A stretch of 14,576 nt of DNA from Clostridiales bacterium (lineage in GTDB: Bacteria > Bacillota > Clostridia > Peptostreptococcales > Anaerovoracaceae), in NCBI GenBank assembly GCA_009778945.1, contig WRFF01000027.1, forward strand, positions 1 through 14,576, in the 5' to 3' direction. Position 1 is the stretch's first letter. Every line of letters starts with the position of its first letter. Positions 6,691 to 12,792 of the stretch are shown in pieces. The notes under the pieces are model-generated. The model was not told the DNA's origin. It saw only the letters and a program-made list of their open reading frames with translations, and ran no database searches. A program made the translations under genes and the position numbers.

Positions 6691-8079
6691 CTACAGGTAT
6701 TTTTCCGCAAGCCGCCGTGCGACGAACACGCCGCTGGCCGATGCTTGGGAGAGACTGTGTGTCACGCCGGACGCGTCGCCGATCGCATATAATCCGGGAA
6801 TCTTTGTTTCGAGATGGTCGTCCACCTCCACTTCGGAATTGTAAAATTTCACTTCTACGCCGTAGAGCAGCGTGTCCTCATTGCTCGTTCCCGGCGCGAT
6901 CTTGTCGAGCGCGTAGATCATTTCAATAATATCGTCAAGCTGGCGCTTGGGGATCACGAGCGACAAATCGCCCGGCGTCGCGCGCAGCGTAGGCACTGTG
7001 AAGCATTTCTCCATACGTTTTCCGCTGCTTCGGCGCCCCTTCACGAGATCGCCGAAACGCTGCAGCAGCACGCCGCCGCCCAGCATATTGGACAGCCGCG
7101 CGATCGATTCGCCGTAGGCGTTGCTGCCCTGAAACGGCTCCGTCAGCTTGTTCGTGACAAGGAGCGCAAAATTCGTATTGCCGGTAAGAAGCTTCGGATC
7201 GGCGTAACTGTGCCCGTTTACGGTGATAATGCCGTTCGTGTTTTCCGTTACGACCTCGCCGTGCGGGTTCATGCAGAACGTCCGCACAAGGTCGTTGTAT
7301 TTGTCCGTCTTGTAGACGATCTTGCTCTCATAGACTTCGCTTGTGATATGTTCCCAGATTTCCGCCGGCAGCTCCACGCGCACGCCGATATCTACGCGGT
7401 TGCTTTTGAGCGTCACACCGAAACCTTCCATTATTGCACCCATGCGGCCGCTGCCCGACCGTCCCATCGCAAGGATCAGTTCCCTGCAGGCATAGGTTTC
7501 GCCCGCCGCCGTGCGCACGAGGAAGCCGTTCTCCGTCTTTTCGCAGCCTGTAACATCCGCGCCGAACCGCATTTCAATTTGCCCGGCTTTCAAATAATCA
7601 TAGATCGTGCTGAGGATGCGCACATTGCGGTCTGTGCCGAGATGCCGGACTTTGGCGTCTAAAAGGTGCAGATTGTTTTGCAGCGCGAGCGTCTTCAGCT
7701 CCGTACCCGCCGTGCTGTAAAGACGCGCCTCAGCGCCGCCCATGCCGATCAGCACCGAATCCACATACTCCATCAGCGCGATCGCCTGCCGCACGCCGAT
7801 GCGCAGATGCAGATCGCCGCCGAATTCCGTCGTAATATTGTATTTGCCGTCGGAAAGCGTTCCGGCGCCGCCGTAACCGTTCATGATCGCGCAGGGTTCG
7901 CAGTGAATACAGGCCTCCACTTTTCCTTCGGTGATCGGACATTTGCGCTGTTCGAGCGAATAACCCTTTTCAAGCACCAGAACGCGCGCCGGAACGCCGA
8001 GCTTCGTCAGTTCATAGGACGCGAAGACGCCGCCCGCACCTGCGCCGACGATAATGATGTCATATTCTTTTTCTGACAT
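6691..8079 (-). CDS. FAD-dependent dehydrogenase (COG2509-like)
   Basis: A 462-residue flavoprotein with a Rossmann FAD-binding start (DIIIVGAGAGG, residues 7-17; glutamate at the end of the second strand, VLEKG) and a C-terminal FAD motif GLYAIGDASG. It resembles the uncharacterised NAD(FAD)-utilising dehydrogenases widespread in Clostridia. A cysteine set C47-x9-C57-x2-C60-x2-C63, followed by NGYGGAGTLSDGK, could hold an iron-sulphur cluster; in family members this is a conserved segment as far as I recall. The reaction is unknown. Start at 8079 fits the Rossmann motif, but no Shine-Dalgarno is visible in the 20 bases after the DUF1292 stop, so translation may rely on coupling. Confidence 0.88.
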   Translation of the reverse strand: MSEKEYDIIIVGAGAGGVFASYELTKLGVPARVLVLEKGYSLEQRKCPITEGKVEACIHCEPCAIMNGYGGAGTLSDGKYNITTEFGGDLHLRIGVRQAIALMEYVDSVLIGMGGAEARLYSTAGTELKTLALQNNLHLLDAKVRHLGTDRNVRILSTIYDYLKAGQIEMRFGADVTGCEKTENGFLVRTAAGETYACRELILAMGRSGSGRMGAIMEGFGVTLKSNRVDIGVRVELPAEIWEHITSEVYESKIVYKTDKYNDLVRTFCMNPHGEVVTENTNGIITVNGHSYADPKLLTGNTNFALLVTNKLTEPFQGSNAYGESIARLSNMLGGGVLLQRFGDLVKGRRSSGKRMEKCFTVPTLRATPGDLSLVIPKRQLDDIIEMIYALDKIAPGTSNEDTLLYGVEVKFYNSEVEVDDHLETKIPGLYAIGDASGVTHSLSQASASGVFVARRLAEKYL

Positions 8080-8099
8080 AATATGTGTAAAAACGGACG

Positions 8100-8402
8100 T
8101 TATTCTTCGTCCTCGTCCTCGTCCTCCGCCATTAACGCATCGAATTCCGCGACGACTTTTTCAAACTCCGCTTCGTCTTCGATGTCGACAAGTTCAAATT
8201 CCTCGTCATCCAGTTCTTTATAGCCGTACAGATAAACGTCGTCCGACCCGTCGTCCGGAATCAGCGCGATATATTCCTTTCCGTCTACTTCGAAGATGCC
8301 CATTGCTTCCGCCTCAACTTCTTCACCGCCCTCAAATTCGAGCGTGATGATCATTGGCTCGTCGTCGTCTCCGATTTCATCCCGGGTTTTGTTTGCACAC
8401 AT
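8100..8402 (-). CDS. DUF1292 (YrzB-like) acidic protein
   Basis: A 100-residue, strongly acidic protein matching the DUF1292 family: the core IITLEFEGGEEVEAEAMGIFEVDGKEYIALIP, then VYLYGYKE and FELVDIEDEAEFEKV. In Firmicutes this family usually lies near mreB-like or yrrK/alaS genes; here it leads the unit with the flavoprotein and amidase. Its tail is an almost pure run of Glu/Asp (EDEDEDEE) written by GAGGAC repeats. The ATG at 8402 is chosen because GGGAG stands seven bases upstream; longer open frames reaching 8852 would run antisense through pit and have no support. Function is unknown. Confidence 0.88.
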   Translation of the reverse strand: MCANKTRDEIGDDDEPMIITLEFEGGEEVEAEAMGIFEVDGKEYIALIPDDGSDDVYLYGYKELDDEEFELVDIEDEAEFEKVVAEFDALMAEDEDEDEE

Positions 8403-8410
8403 AGTTCTGT

Positions 8411-8429
8411 CTCCCGCGGCAAGCGCCGC
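8411..8429 (-). promoter_or_regulatory. Hairpin abutting the DUF1292 ribosome site
   Basis: On the minus strand a five-pair GC hairpin, GCGGC-GCTT-GCCGC (8429-8416), ends directly against the ribosome site GGGAG (8415-8411). It could modulate ribosome access in the roughly 46-base leader. Confidence 0.35.
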
Positions 8430-8454
8430 TTTCAAAGATATGTTATTTTCTTTA

Positions 8455-8463
8455 ATTTTACCA
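8455..8463 (-). promoter_or_regulatory. Promoter of the DUF1292 - flavoprotein - amidase unit
   Basis: The minus strand reads TGGTAAAAT (8463-8455), an extended -10. The -35 position is weak (TCAAAA, 8483-8478). The start would be near 8448. It faces away from the pit promoter within the same 120-base gap. Confidence 0.5.
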
Positions 8464-8509
8464 CATATCCGCCGCATTTTTGATGAACCGTACATAGCTG
8501 TTTCTTTTG

Positions 8510-8518
8510 TGATAAAAT
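8510..8518 (+). promoter_or_regulatory. Extended -10 of pit
   Basis: TGATAAAAT (8510-8518) is an extended -10 with no convincing -35 (GTACAT at 8490-8495). Initiation seven or so bases later falls at the ATG of 8526. The earlier in-frame ATG at 8517 lies inside the -10 hexamer and so would not be transcribed from this promoter. Confidence 0.5.
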
Positions 8519-8525
8519 GAGTTTC

Positions 8526-9533
8526 ATGATTGAACATCTTTCCGTAAGCGCACTTATTACGATCGTCGTCCTTGTGGCGCTTGTCTTTGAATTTATCAAC
8601 GGTTTCCACGACACGGCAAACGCAATTGCCACTTCCGTATACACCCGGGCCCTGACAGCTGGCAAAGCCATCCTTTTGGCGGCCGGCATGAATTTTCTCG
8701 GGGCGCTCGTCTCCACAAATGTCGCCTCGACTATCACGCACGGCCTCGTAGGCGTAGAGCTTGCGGAATGGGTTATCCTCGCAACGCTGATCGGCGCCAT
8801 CATTTGGAATCTTTTGACCTGGTGGCGGGGGCTCCCGTCCTCCAGTTCGCACGCCCTCATCGGCAGCCTGGTCGGCGCTACCATCGTCTACAAGATGAGC
8901 TTTGAAGGCGTCATCTGGTCGGGACTTCTCGAAAAAGTCATCATTCCGCTCATCACCTCGCCTTTCCTCGGCTTCTTTGTCGGTTTCGCTATTATGAGGC
9001 TGATTTTCCGCATCTGCGCGCGCCAGGCGCCCGGCCGGGTCAACGGCGTCTTCTCAAAGCTCCAGATCGTGTCGGCGGCGCTTGTTTCCTTCTCGCACGG
9101 CACAAACGACGCGCAGAAAACCATGGGGATCATCACGCTTGCGCTCATCAGCGGCAATATCCTGCCGGGAGACTCAGGCGTCCCGCTCTGGGTCAAAATC
9201 GTCTGCGCCGCCTGCATGGCGGCGGGGACGTCGATCGGCGGCTGGCGGATCATGAAGACTGTCGGCGGCGGCGTTACAAAACTCCAGCCTCCGGGCGGCT
9301 TTGCGGCCCAGACAGCCGCAGCCGGCGTTATCGAGCTTATGAGTTTCCTCGGCGCGCCGATCTCTACGACGCACGTCATCACAAGCGCCGTTATGGGCGT
9401 CGGAAGCGCCAAACGCCTTTCCTCCGTCCGGTGGGGTAAGGCAAAGGACATCGTGACCGCATGGATCGTCACCATCCCCGTCTGCGCCGTACTCGGCGGC
9501 GTCTGCTGCTTCCTCATCGGAAGATTCTTTTAA
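8526..9533 (+). CDS. pit: PiT-family inorganic phosphate permease
   Basis: A membrane transporter of 335 residues from the ATG at 8526 (338 if read from 8517). The two inverted PiT repeats carry the signatures GFHDTANAIATSV near the N-terminus and SHGTNDAQKTMGI in the second half; the acidic residues in these motifs bind phosphate and the coupling cation in the family. About ten hydrophobic segments are visible, and SSSSHALIGSLVG and PISTTHVITSAVMG are paired repeat elements. No ribosome site precedes either ATG, and the extended -10 at 8510-8518 suggests leaderless translation from 8526. A DUF47 (PhoU-like) partner gene, common beside pit, is absent here. The gene ends five bases before a terminator hairpin. 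Confidence 0.93.
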   Translation: MIEHLSVSALITIVVLVALVFEFINGFHDTANAIATSVYTRALTAGKAILLAAGMNFLGALVSTNVASTITHGLVGVELAEWVILATLIGAIIWNLLTWWRGLPSSSSHALIGSLVGATIVYKMSFEGVIWSGLLEKVIIPLITSPFLGFFVGFAIMRLIFRICARQAPGRVNGVFSKLQIVSAALVSFSHGTNDAQKTMGIITLALISGNILPGDSGVPLWVKIVCAACMAAGTSIGGWRIMKTVGGGVTKLQPPGGFAAQTAAAGVIELMSFLGAPISTTHVITSAVMGVGSAKRLSSVRWGKAKDIVTAWIVTIPVCAVLGGVCCFLIGRFF

Positions 9534-9537
9534 AAAA

Positions 9538-9571
9538 CGCCGGCTAAATTTCTTTAGCCAGCGCTCTTTTT
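9538..9571. terminator. Bidirectional terminator between pit and trpB
   Basis: An 11-base stem with one mismatch (9538-9548 against 9553-9563, loop TTTC) is flanked by an A-run before (9532-9537) and CTCTTTTT after (9564-9571). It can stop pit on the plus strand and the convergent trpB transcript on the minus strand. Confidence 0.85.
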
Positions 9572-9591
9572 GTTCGGCTTGATCCGAAACT

Positions 9592-10971
9592 TTATTCGAT
9601 TCCGGGCACGACCGGCAGCTCGTCCAACGATTTCGCGAGATCCTCGTCGGTCGGGATGTAGTCCGTCATCGCTCCGTCGTTGTACTGCGTATACGCCATC
9701 AGATCGAAATACCCCGTGCCCGTCAAGCCGAAGAGGATCGTCTTCGCTTCGCCCGTCTCCTTGCACTTGAGCGCCTCGTCGATCGCACAGCGGATCGCAT
9801 GCGCCGATTCCGGCGCCGGCAGGATTGTCTCACGCTGCGCGAAGAGTTTCGCGGCTTCAAAGACCTTCGTCTGCTCGCAGCTAACCGCTTCCATATACCC
9901 GTCGTGGTACAGCTTGGACAGGATCGGGCTCATGCCGTGATACCGCAAGCCGCCCGCATGGTTGGCCGACGGTTTGAACCCGGCGCCGAGCGTGTACATC
10001 TTCGCAAGCGGCGTCGTCTTGCCCGTATCGCAGAAATCGTACGCGTAGCGCCCGCGCGTAAGGCTCGGGCAGGACGCCGGCTCGACCGCGATGACGCGCG
10101 GATTCGTCTTGCCTTGGATCTTGTCGCGCATGAACGGCGCGACGAGGCCGCCGAGGTTGGATCCGCCGCCTGCGCAGCCGATGACGATATCCGGATACTC
10201 GCCGAGTTTTTGGAACGCAAGCTCGGTTTCAAGCCCGATAATCGATTGATGCAGCAGAACCTGGTTCAGCACGCTGCCGAGCACATACCGGTATCCTTCC
10301 GTCGTGACCGCGACTTCGACCGCTTCCGAGATCGCCGTCCCGAGCGAACCGGAATTGTCCGGGTCTTCGGCAAGGATCGCGCGGCCCACATTCGTCGTAT
10401 CCGACGGGCTTGCGATGACGCGCGCGTCAAAAGTTTCCATGACCGCCTTGCGGAACGGCTTCTGCTCGTAGCTGACCTTGACCATATACACGATCAGGTC
10501 GATTCCGAAATACTGCGCCGCCTCCGCGAGCGCCGTGCCCCACTGGCCTGCGCCCGTCTCGGTCGTGATGCCCTTCAGCCCTTCGTCCTTCGCGTAGTAC
10601 GCCTGCGCTACGGCGGAGTTGAGTTTGTGGCTGCCGCTCGTGTTGTTGCCTTCGAATTTATAATAGATCTTTGCCGGCGTGCCGAGCGTCTTCTCGAGAT
10701 CGTAAGCGCGGCACAACGGCGACGGGCGATAGACCTTGTAAATGTCGAGCACCTCGTCCGGGATGTCGACAAACCGCGTCTCATTGTCCATCTCCTGGTG
10801 CGCGAGTTTCTTGCAAAATACGGGATAGATGTCCTCTTCCGTCGCGACCTGCCCGTTCGGCAGCAGCATCGGGTCGGGGAGCTCTTTCATGTCCGCGCGC
10901 AGATTGTACCACTGCGTAGGCATCTCGCCCTCGTGGAGATACAGCCTGTGCGGCGCTTTAAGTTCTGTCAT
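9592..10971 (-). CDS. trpB: Tryptophan synthase beta chain-like enzyme (TrpB2)
   Basis: A 459-residue PLP enzyme of the TrpB2 (trpB-related) type, longer than ordinary TrpB (about 400) by an N-terminal extension (TQWYNLRADM...). It joins indole and serine to make tryptophan in the family. Key features: PLP lysine K116 in SGSHKLNSA, ETGAGQWG (138-145), and the phosphate-binding GCAGGGSN (265-272). GGAGG eight bases before ATG 10971 sets the start. No trpA or other trp gene is adjacent, which fits a stand-alone indole-salvage role or a trpA elsewhere. The tryptophan T-box leader supports a true role in tryptophan supply rather than another PLP reaction. Confidence 0.93.
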   Translation of the reverse strand: MTELKAPHRLYLHEGEMPTQWYNLRADMKELPDPMLLPNGQVATEEDIYPVFCKKLAHQEMDNETRFVDIPDEVLDIYKVYRPSPLCRAYDLEKTLGTPAKIYYKFEGNNTSGSHKLNSAVAQAYYAKDEGLKGITTETGAGQWGTALAEAAQYFGIDLIVYMVKVSYEQKPFRKAVMETFDARVIASPSDTTNVGRAILAEDPDNSGSLGTAISEAVEVAVTTEGYRYVLGSVLNQVLLHQSIIGLETELAFQKLGEYPDIVIGCAGGGSNLGGLVAPFMRDKIQGKTNPRVIAVEPASCPSLTRGRYAYDFCDTGKTTPLAKMYTLGAGFKPSANHAGGLRYHGMSPILSKLYHDGYMEAVSCEQTKVFEAAKLFAQRETILPAPESAHAIRCAIDEALKCKETGEAKTILFGLTGTGYFDLMAYTQYNDGAMTDYIPTDEDLAKSLDELPVVPGIE

Positions 10972-11023
10972 TTTCTTTTCCTCCGTTCTATATGCCGGAA
11001 AGAACCCCTTTATTTTGAATAGT

Positions 11024-11070
11024 AAAAAAGACTCCTGCCCGGCTCAAATGCCAATGCCGGGACAAAAGTC
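11024..11070 (-). terminator. T-box regulated terminator
   Basis: GACTTTTGTCCCGGC pairs, with G-U pairs, with GCCGGGCAGGAGTC and is followed by TTTTTT (11029-11024). It lies between the antiterminator and the trpB ribosome site. Confidence 0.88.
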
Positions 11071-11128
11071 ATATCGCTATATTCCTTCTGCGGTGCCACC
11101 CAGCTTGCCGTCTCCTCCGATGCTTGTC

Positions 11129-11229
11129 TATGACGTGATCTTCTGCGTTGCTCCTCACTCGGCTCGCTTACGTACTTCCAGTACGTTGCGCTTCGCCTCG
11201 CTCCGGTGCGCCTTGAATATCGCGCCATA
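11129..11229 (-). repeat. Palindromic element (copy B) inside the T-box leader
   Basis: The ends are 15-base inverted repeats with three differences (plus strand TATGACGTGATCTTC at 11129-11143; complement TATGGCGCGATATTC at 11229-11215). The centre is TACTTCCAGTA (11173-11183), almost exactly at the midpoint. Read on the minus strand, it carries CAAGGCGCA, GCAAC-GTACTGGAAGTAC and GCAACGCAG, matching words in the same order as in the element at 414-577. It is GC rich, non-coding and replaces the variable Stem II/III region of the leader. Confidence 0.75.
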
Positions 11230-11400
11230 TCCTGCGCATTCACATGATTTTAACGGCCACTCGTTGTGGTCGAGCCCTCGAAAAGCCCATTCGCTCCGCT
11301 CCCGCCGCCGCGATTCCACCACCCGCGGCTCTCTGGTCTTTGGTACCCGAAGTTACTATTCTTTTGTCATCGGTCTCTCACAGTATTTAATTGTGAATAC

Positions 11401-11430
11401 TTTATACCACAAATCCGCCGGGGCTTGCAA
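11401..11430 (-). promoter_or_regulatory. Promoter of the trpB T-box transcript
   Basis: TTGCAA (11430-11425), an 18-base spacer and TATAAA (11406-11401) preceded by TGG. The start would be near 11394, giving a leader of about 420 bases. The 85 bases between it and the decarboxylase stop (11431-11515) hold no gene I can see; a weak GCGAA/TTCGC hairpin at about 11476-11486 is the only structure. Confidence 0.7.
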
Positions 11431-11515
11431 GTACTATTTTTCAAATTATACCTTTCACGTATTCGTTTTGAAGCGAATTTCGCATTTTCTTGTCTTGCCC
11501 TATATTTTCGTCATT

Positions 11516-12742
11516 CTATCCAAAAGGCCGCAGAGCGTCAAGCAGGGTCTCGTAGTGCGCGCGCGTATTTCCGATGCCGGTCAAAAACATCACGGTGCTT
11601 CCGGCGCAAAGCTCGGGGTAGATCCCGCACTCCCGGATCAGGCGGGCCTGCGCCGCTTCGCCCGTGAGGCCGGCCCTGCCGAAATCGATATTGATCTTTG
11701 TATAATCGTAACCCGGCTGCGGCAAAACGACACGCAGCTTCGGCAGAGCGCCGGCCGCGCCGTAGAACCACGCGAGGTTTTCCGCCCATTCGCGGAACAG
11801 TTCGGGGCCGTGCGCCGCGAGGATGCGGGCGTTCATGTCAAGCGAAGCAAGTAGCAGATAGGACGGGCTTGTGCTCTGGAGCCGGCGCAGATTTTCCGCG
11901 AGCGCGTCTGTGTCCGCGCGCTCCGAGCAGACATTCAGCACCGCGCTCTGCGTGAACGAGGCGAGCGTCTTATGTATACTGTCCACCACAAGATCCGCGC
12001 CCTGCTCCTCGGCGGGAAGCGGCAGCGGGGACGAAAGGGACGAAAGGGGACGGTCCCTTTTCGTCCCGGCGAAGAACTTCAGATGCGCGCCGTGCGCCTG
12101 GTCGACGATCAGCGTCATGCCCGCCGCATGTGTAATTTCAGCGATGGCGGCGATATCCGCGCAGAAACCGAAATAATCCGGGCTCGGCAGGATGACGGCG
12201 GACGCGTCCGGATGCGCGCGCGCCAGCCGCTCGATCTCCTCCGGCTGAACGACGCCGCCAAGCCCCTTCGGAAAGGCCCCGCCGCAGTGATCAGGCAAAA
12301 ATAGACCGTCCCCTTTTGTCCCGGGCTCCGCGAAGACCAGCTCAATCCCGCCGAGGGCGGCGGCGCTGAAGGTCGAGCGGTGGCTGCCGCGCGCGCAGAT
12401 CAGTTTGCCGCCGCGGGGTACGGCGGTCAGAACGGCGGCGAGGATTCCGGCTGTGCTGCCGTTCACCAGCAGGTGGCTCGCGCGCACACCGTAGAGCGCC
12501 GCGCAACGGGCCGCGAGCTCCGCAAGCACGCCTTCCTGCCGGTGCAGATTGTCCGCGCCCGGGATCTCCGTGATATCCATGTCAGGCAGACGGCGCACGA
12601 AATCTCCATACCCGAAGCGCTCAAAGAAGGCCGCGCCTTTATGCCCCGGCATATGAAACGAGACCGGCGCTCCCGCCGCGTATGACTCCAGAAATTCCAA
12701 CAGTTCCGCGCCCTGTTTTGTTTTCGTTATTTTGCTATTCAT
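11516..12742 (-). CDS. Orn/Lys/Arg decarboxylase-family PLP protein (YaaO-like)
   Basis: A 408-residue fold-type I PLP enzyme of the group III decarboxylase family, which includes arginine, lysine and ornithine decarboxylases and B. subtilis YaaO. Visible motifs: FHMPGHKG (29-36), DITEIPGADNLH (56-67), NGSTAGI (94-100), ARGSHRS (117-123), SPDYFG (187-192), DQAHGAHLKF (214-223) and the PLP lysine K258 in VVDSIHKTL. The usual members are near 480 residues or more; here the C-terminal domain is mostly missing (it ends at THYETLL-like ARAHYETLLDALRPFG), so activity is uncertain. Two palindromic repeats lie in frame at residues about 140-150 and 226-239. ATG at 12742 has no good ribosome site. Confidence 0.86.
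   Translation of the reverse strand: MNSKITKTKQGAELLEFLESYAAGAPVSFHMPGHKGAAFFERFGYGDFVRRLPDMDITEIPGADNLHRQEGVLAELAARCAALYGVRASHLLVNGSTAGILAAVLTAVPRGGKLICARGSHRSTFSAAALGGIELVFAEPGTKGDGLFLPDHCGGAFPKGLGGVVQPEEIERLARAHPDASAVILPSPDYFGFCADIAAIAEITHAAGMTLIVDQAHGAHLKFFAGTKRDRPLSSLSSPLPLPAEEQGADLVVDSIHKTLASFTQSAVLNVCSERADTDALAENLRRLQSTSPSYLLLASLDMNARILAAHGPELFREWAENLAWFYGAAGALPKLRVVLPQPGYDYTKINIDFGRAGLTGEAAQARLIRECGIYPELCAGSTVMFLTGIGNTRAHYETLLDALRPFG
12028..12067 (-). repeat. REP-like palindrome inside the decarboxylase gene, unit 1
   Basis: GGGACGAAA occurs twice in tandem (12028 and 12037). The second begins a hairpin: GGGACGAAAGGGGAC (12037-12051) pairs, with one G-U, to the complementary arm ending CGTCCC at 12067. 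It encodes GTKRDRPLSSLSSP (residues about 226-239), a stretch absent from the usual family spacing between DQAHGAH and the PLP-lysine motif. Confidence 0.7.
12293..12323 (+). repeat. REP-like palindrome inside the decarboxylase gene, unit 2
   Basis: The plus strand holds GACCGTCCCCTTTTGTCCC (12304-12322), preceded by GGCAAAAATA as an imperfect inverse arm. Its core ACCGTCCCCTTT-GTCCC matches unit 1 read on the opposite strand, so the two copies are inverted relative to each other. It encodes GTKGDGLFLP (residues about 141-150). The resemblance to a dispersed GGGACAAAAGGGGACGG repeat of Clostridia is from memory. Confidence 0.65.
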
Positions 12743-12777
12743 TTTATTTTCCGTTTATTTTTAACGTCCCTGATCTA

Positions 12778-12786
12778 TGGTATGCT
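12778..12786 (+). promoter_or_regulatory. Extended -10 of the first glycosyltransferase gene
   Basis: TGGTATGCT (12778-12786), then six bases, then ATG at 12793. The -35 region is only T-rich (around 12757-12763). The arrangement is repeated before the paralogous gene at 14074. Confidence 0.55.
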
Positions 12787-12792
12787 ATGTTT

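Larger units (their letters stand above)
11024..11394 (-). promoter_or_regulatory. tRNA-Trp T-box leader of trpB
   Basis: The minus strand shows the parts of a T-box in order. A Stem I AGTA motif lies in GAATAGTAACTTCGG (about 11360). The apical AGAGAG and GGTGGTGG motifs lie near 11330-11310. A specifier loop GAA-TGG has the Trp codon at 11289-11287. A short stem CCAC/GTGG follows, and the antiterminator sequence GGGTGGCACCGC is at about 11102-11091. The T-box UGGC would pair with an NCCA end whose discriminator is G, as in bacterial tRNA-Trp. A terminator hairpin follows (11070-11024). High uncharged tRNA-Trp should permit trpB expression. A palindromic repeat occupies 11129-11229 between Stem I and the antiterminator. 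Confidence 0.93.

Noticed and set aside
8100..8852. DUF1292 gene extended to a 250-residue protein
   Set aside because: The extra N-terminal 150 residues would run through the pit coding region and both promoters; the ribosome site supports the start at 8402.
12028..12067. CRISPR-like or VNTR array
   Set aside because: Only two GGGACGAAA units are in tandem and they form one arm of a hairpin; there are no spacers or regular array.
12682..12792. N-terminal extension of the first glycosyltransferase (37 residues)
   Set aside because: It would overlap the decarboxylase gene on the other strand and the promoter, lacks a ribosome site, and is not matched in the tandem paralog.
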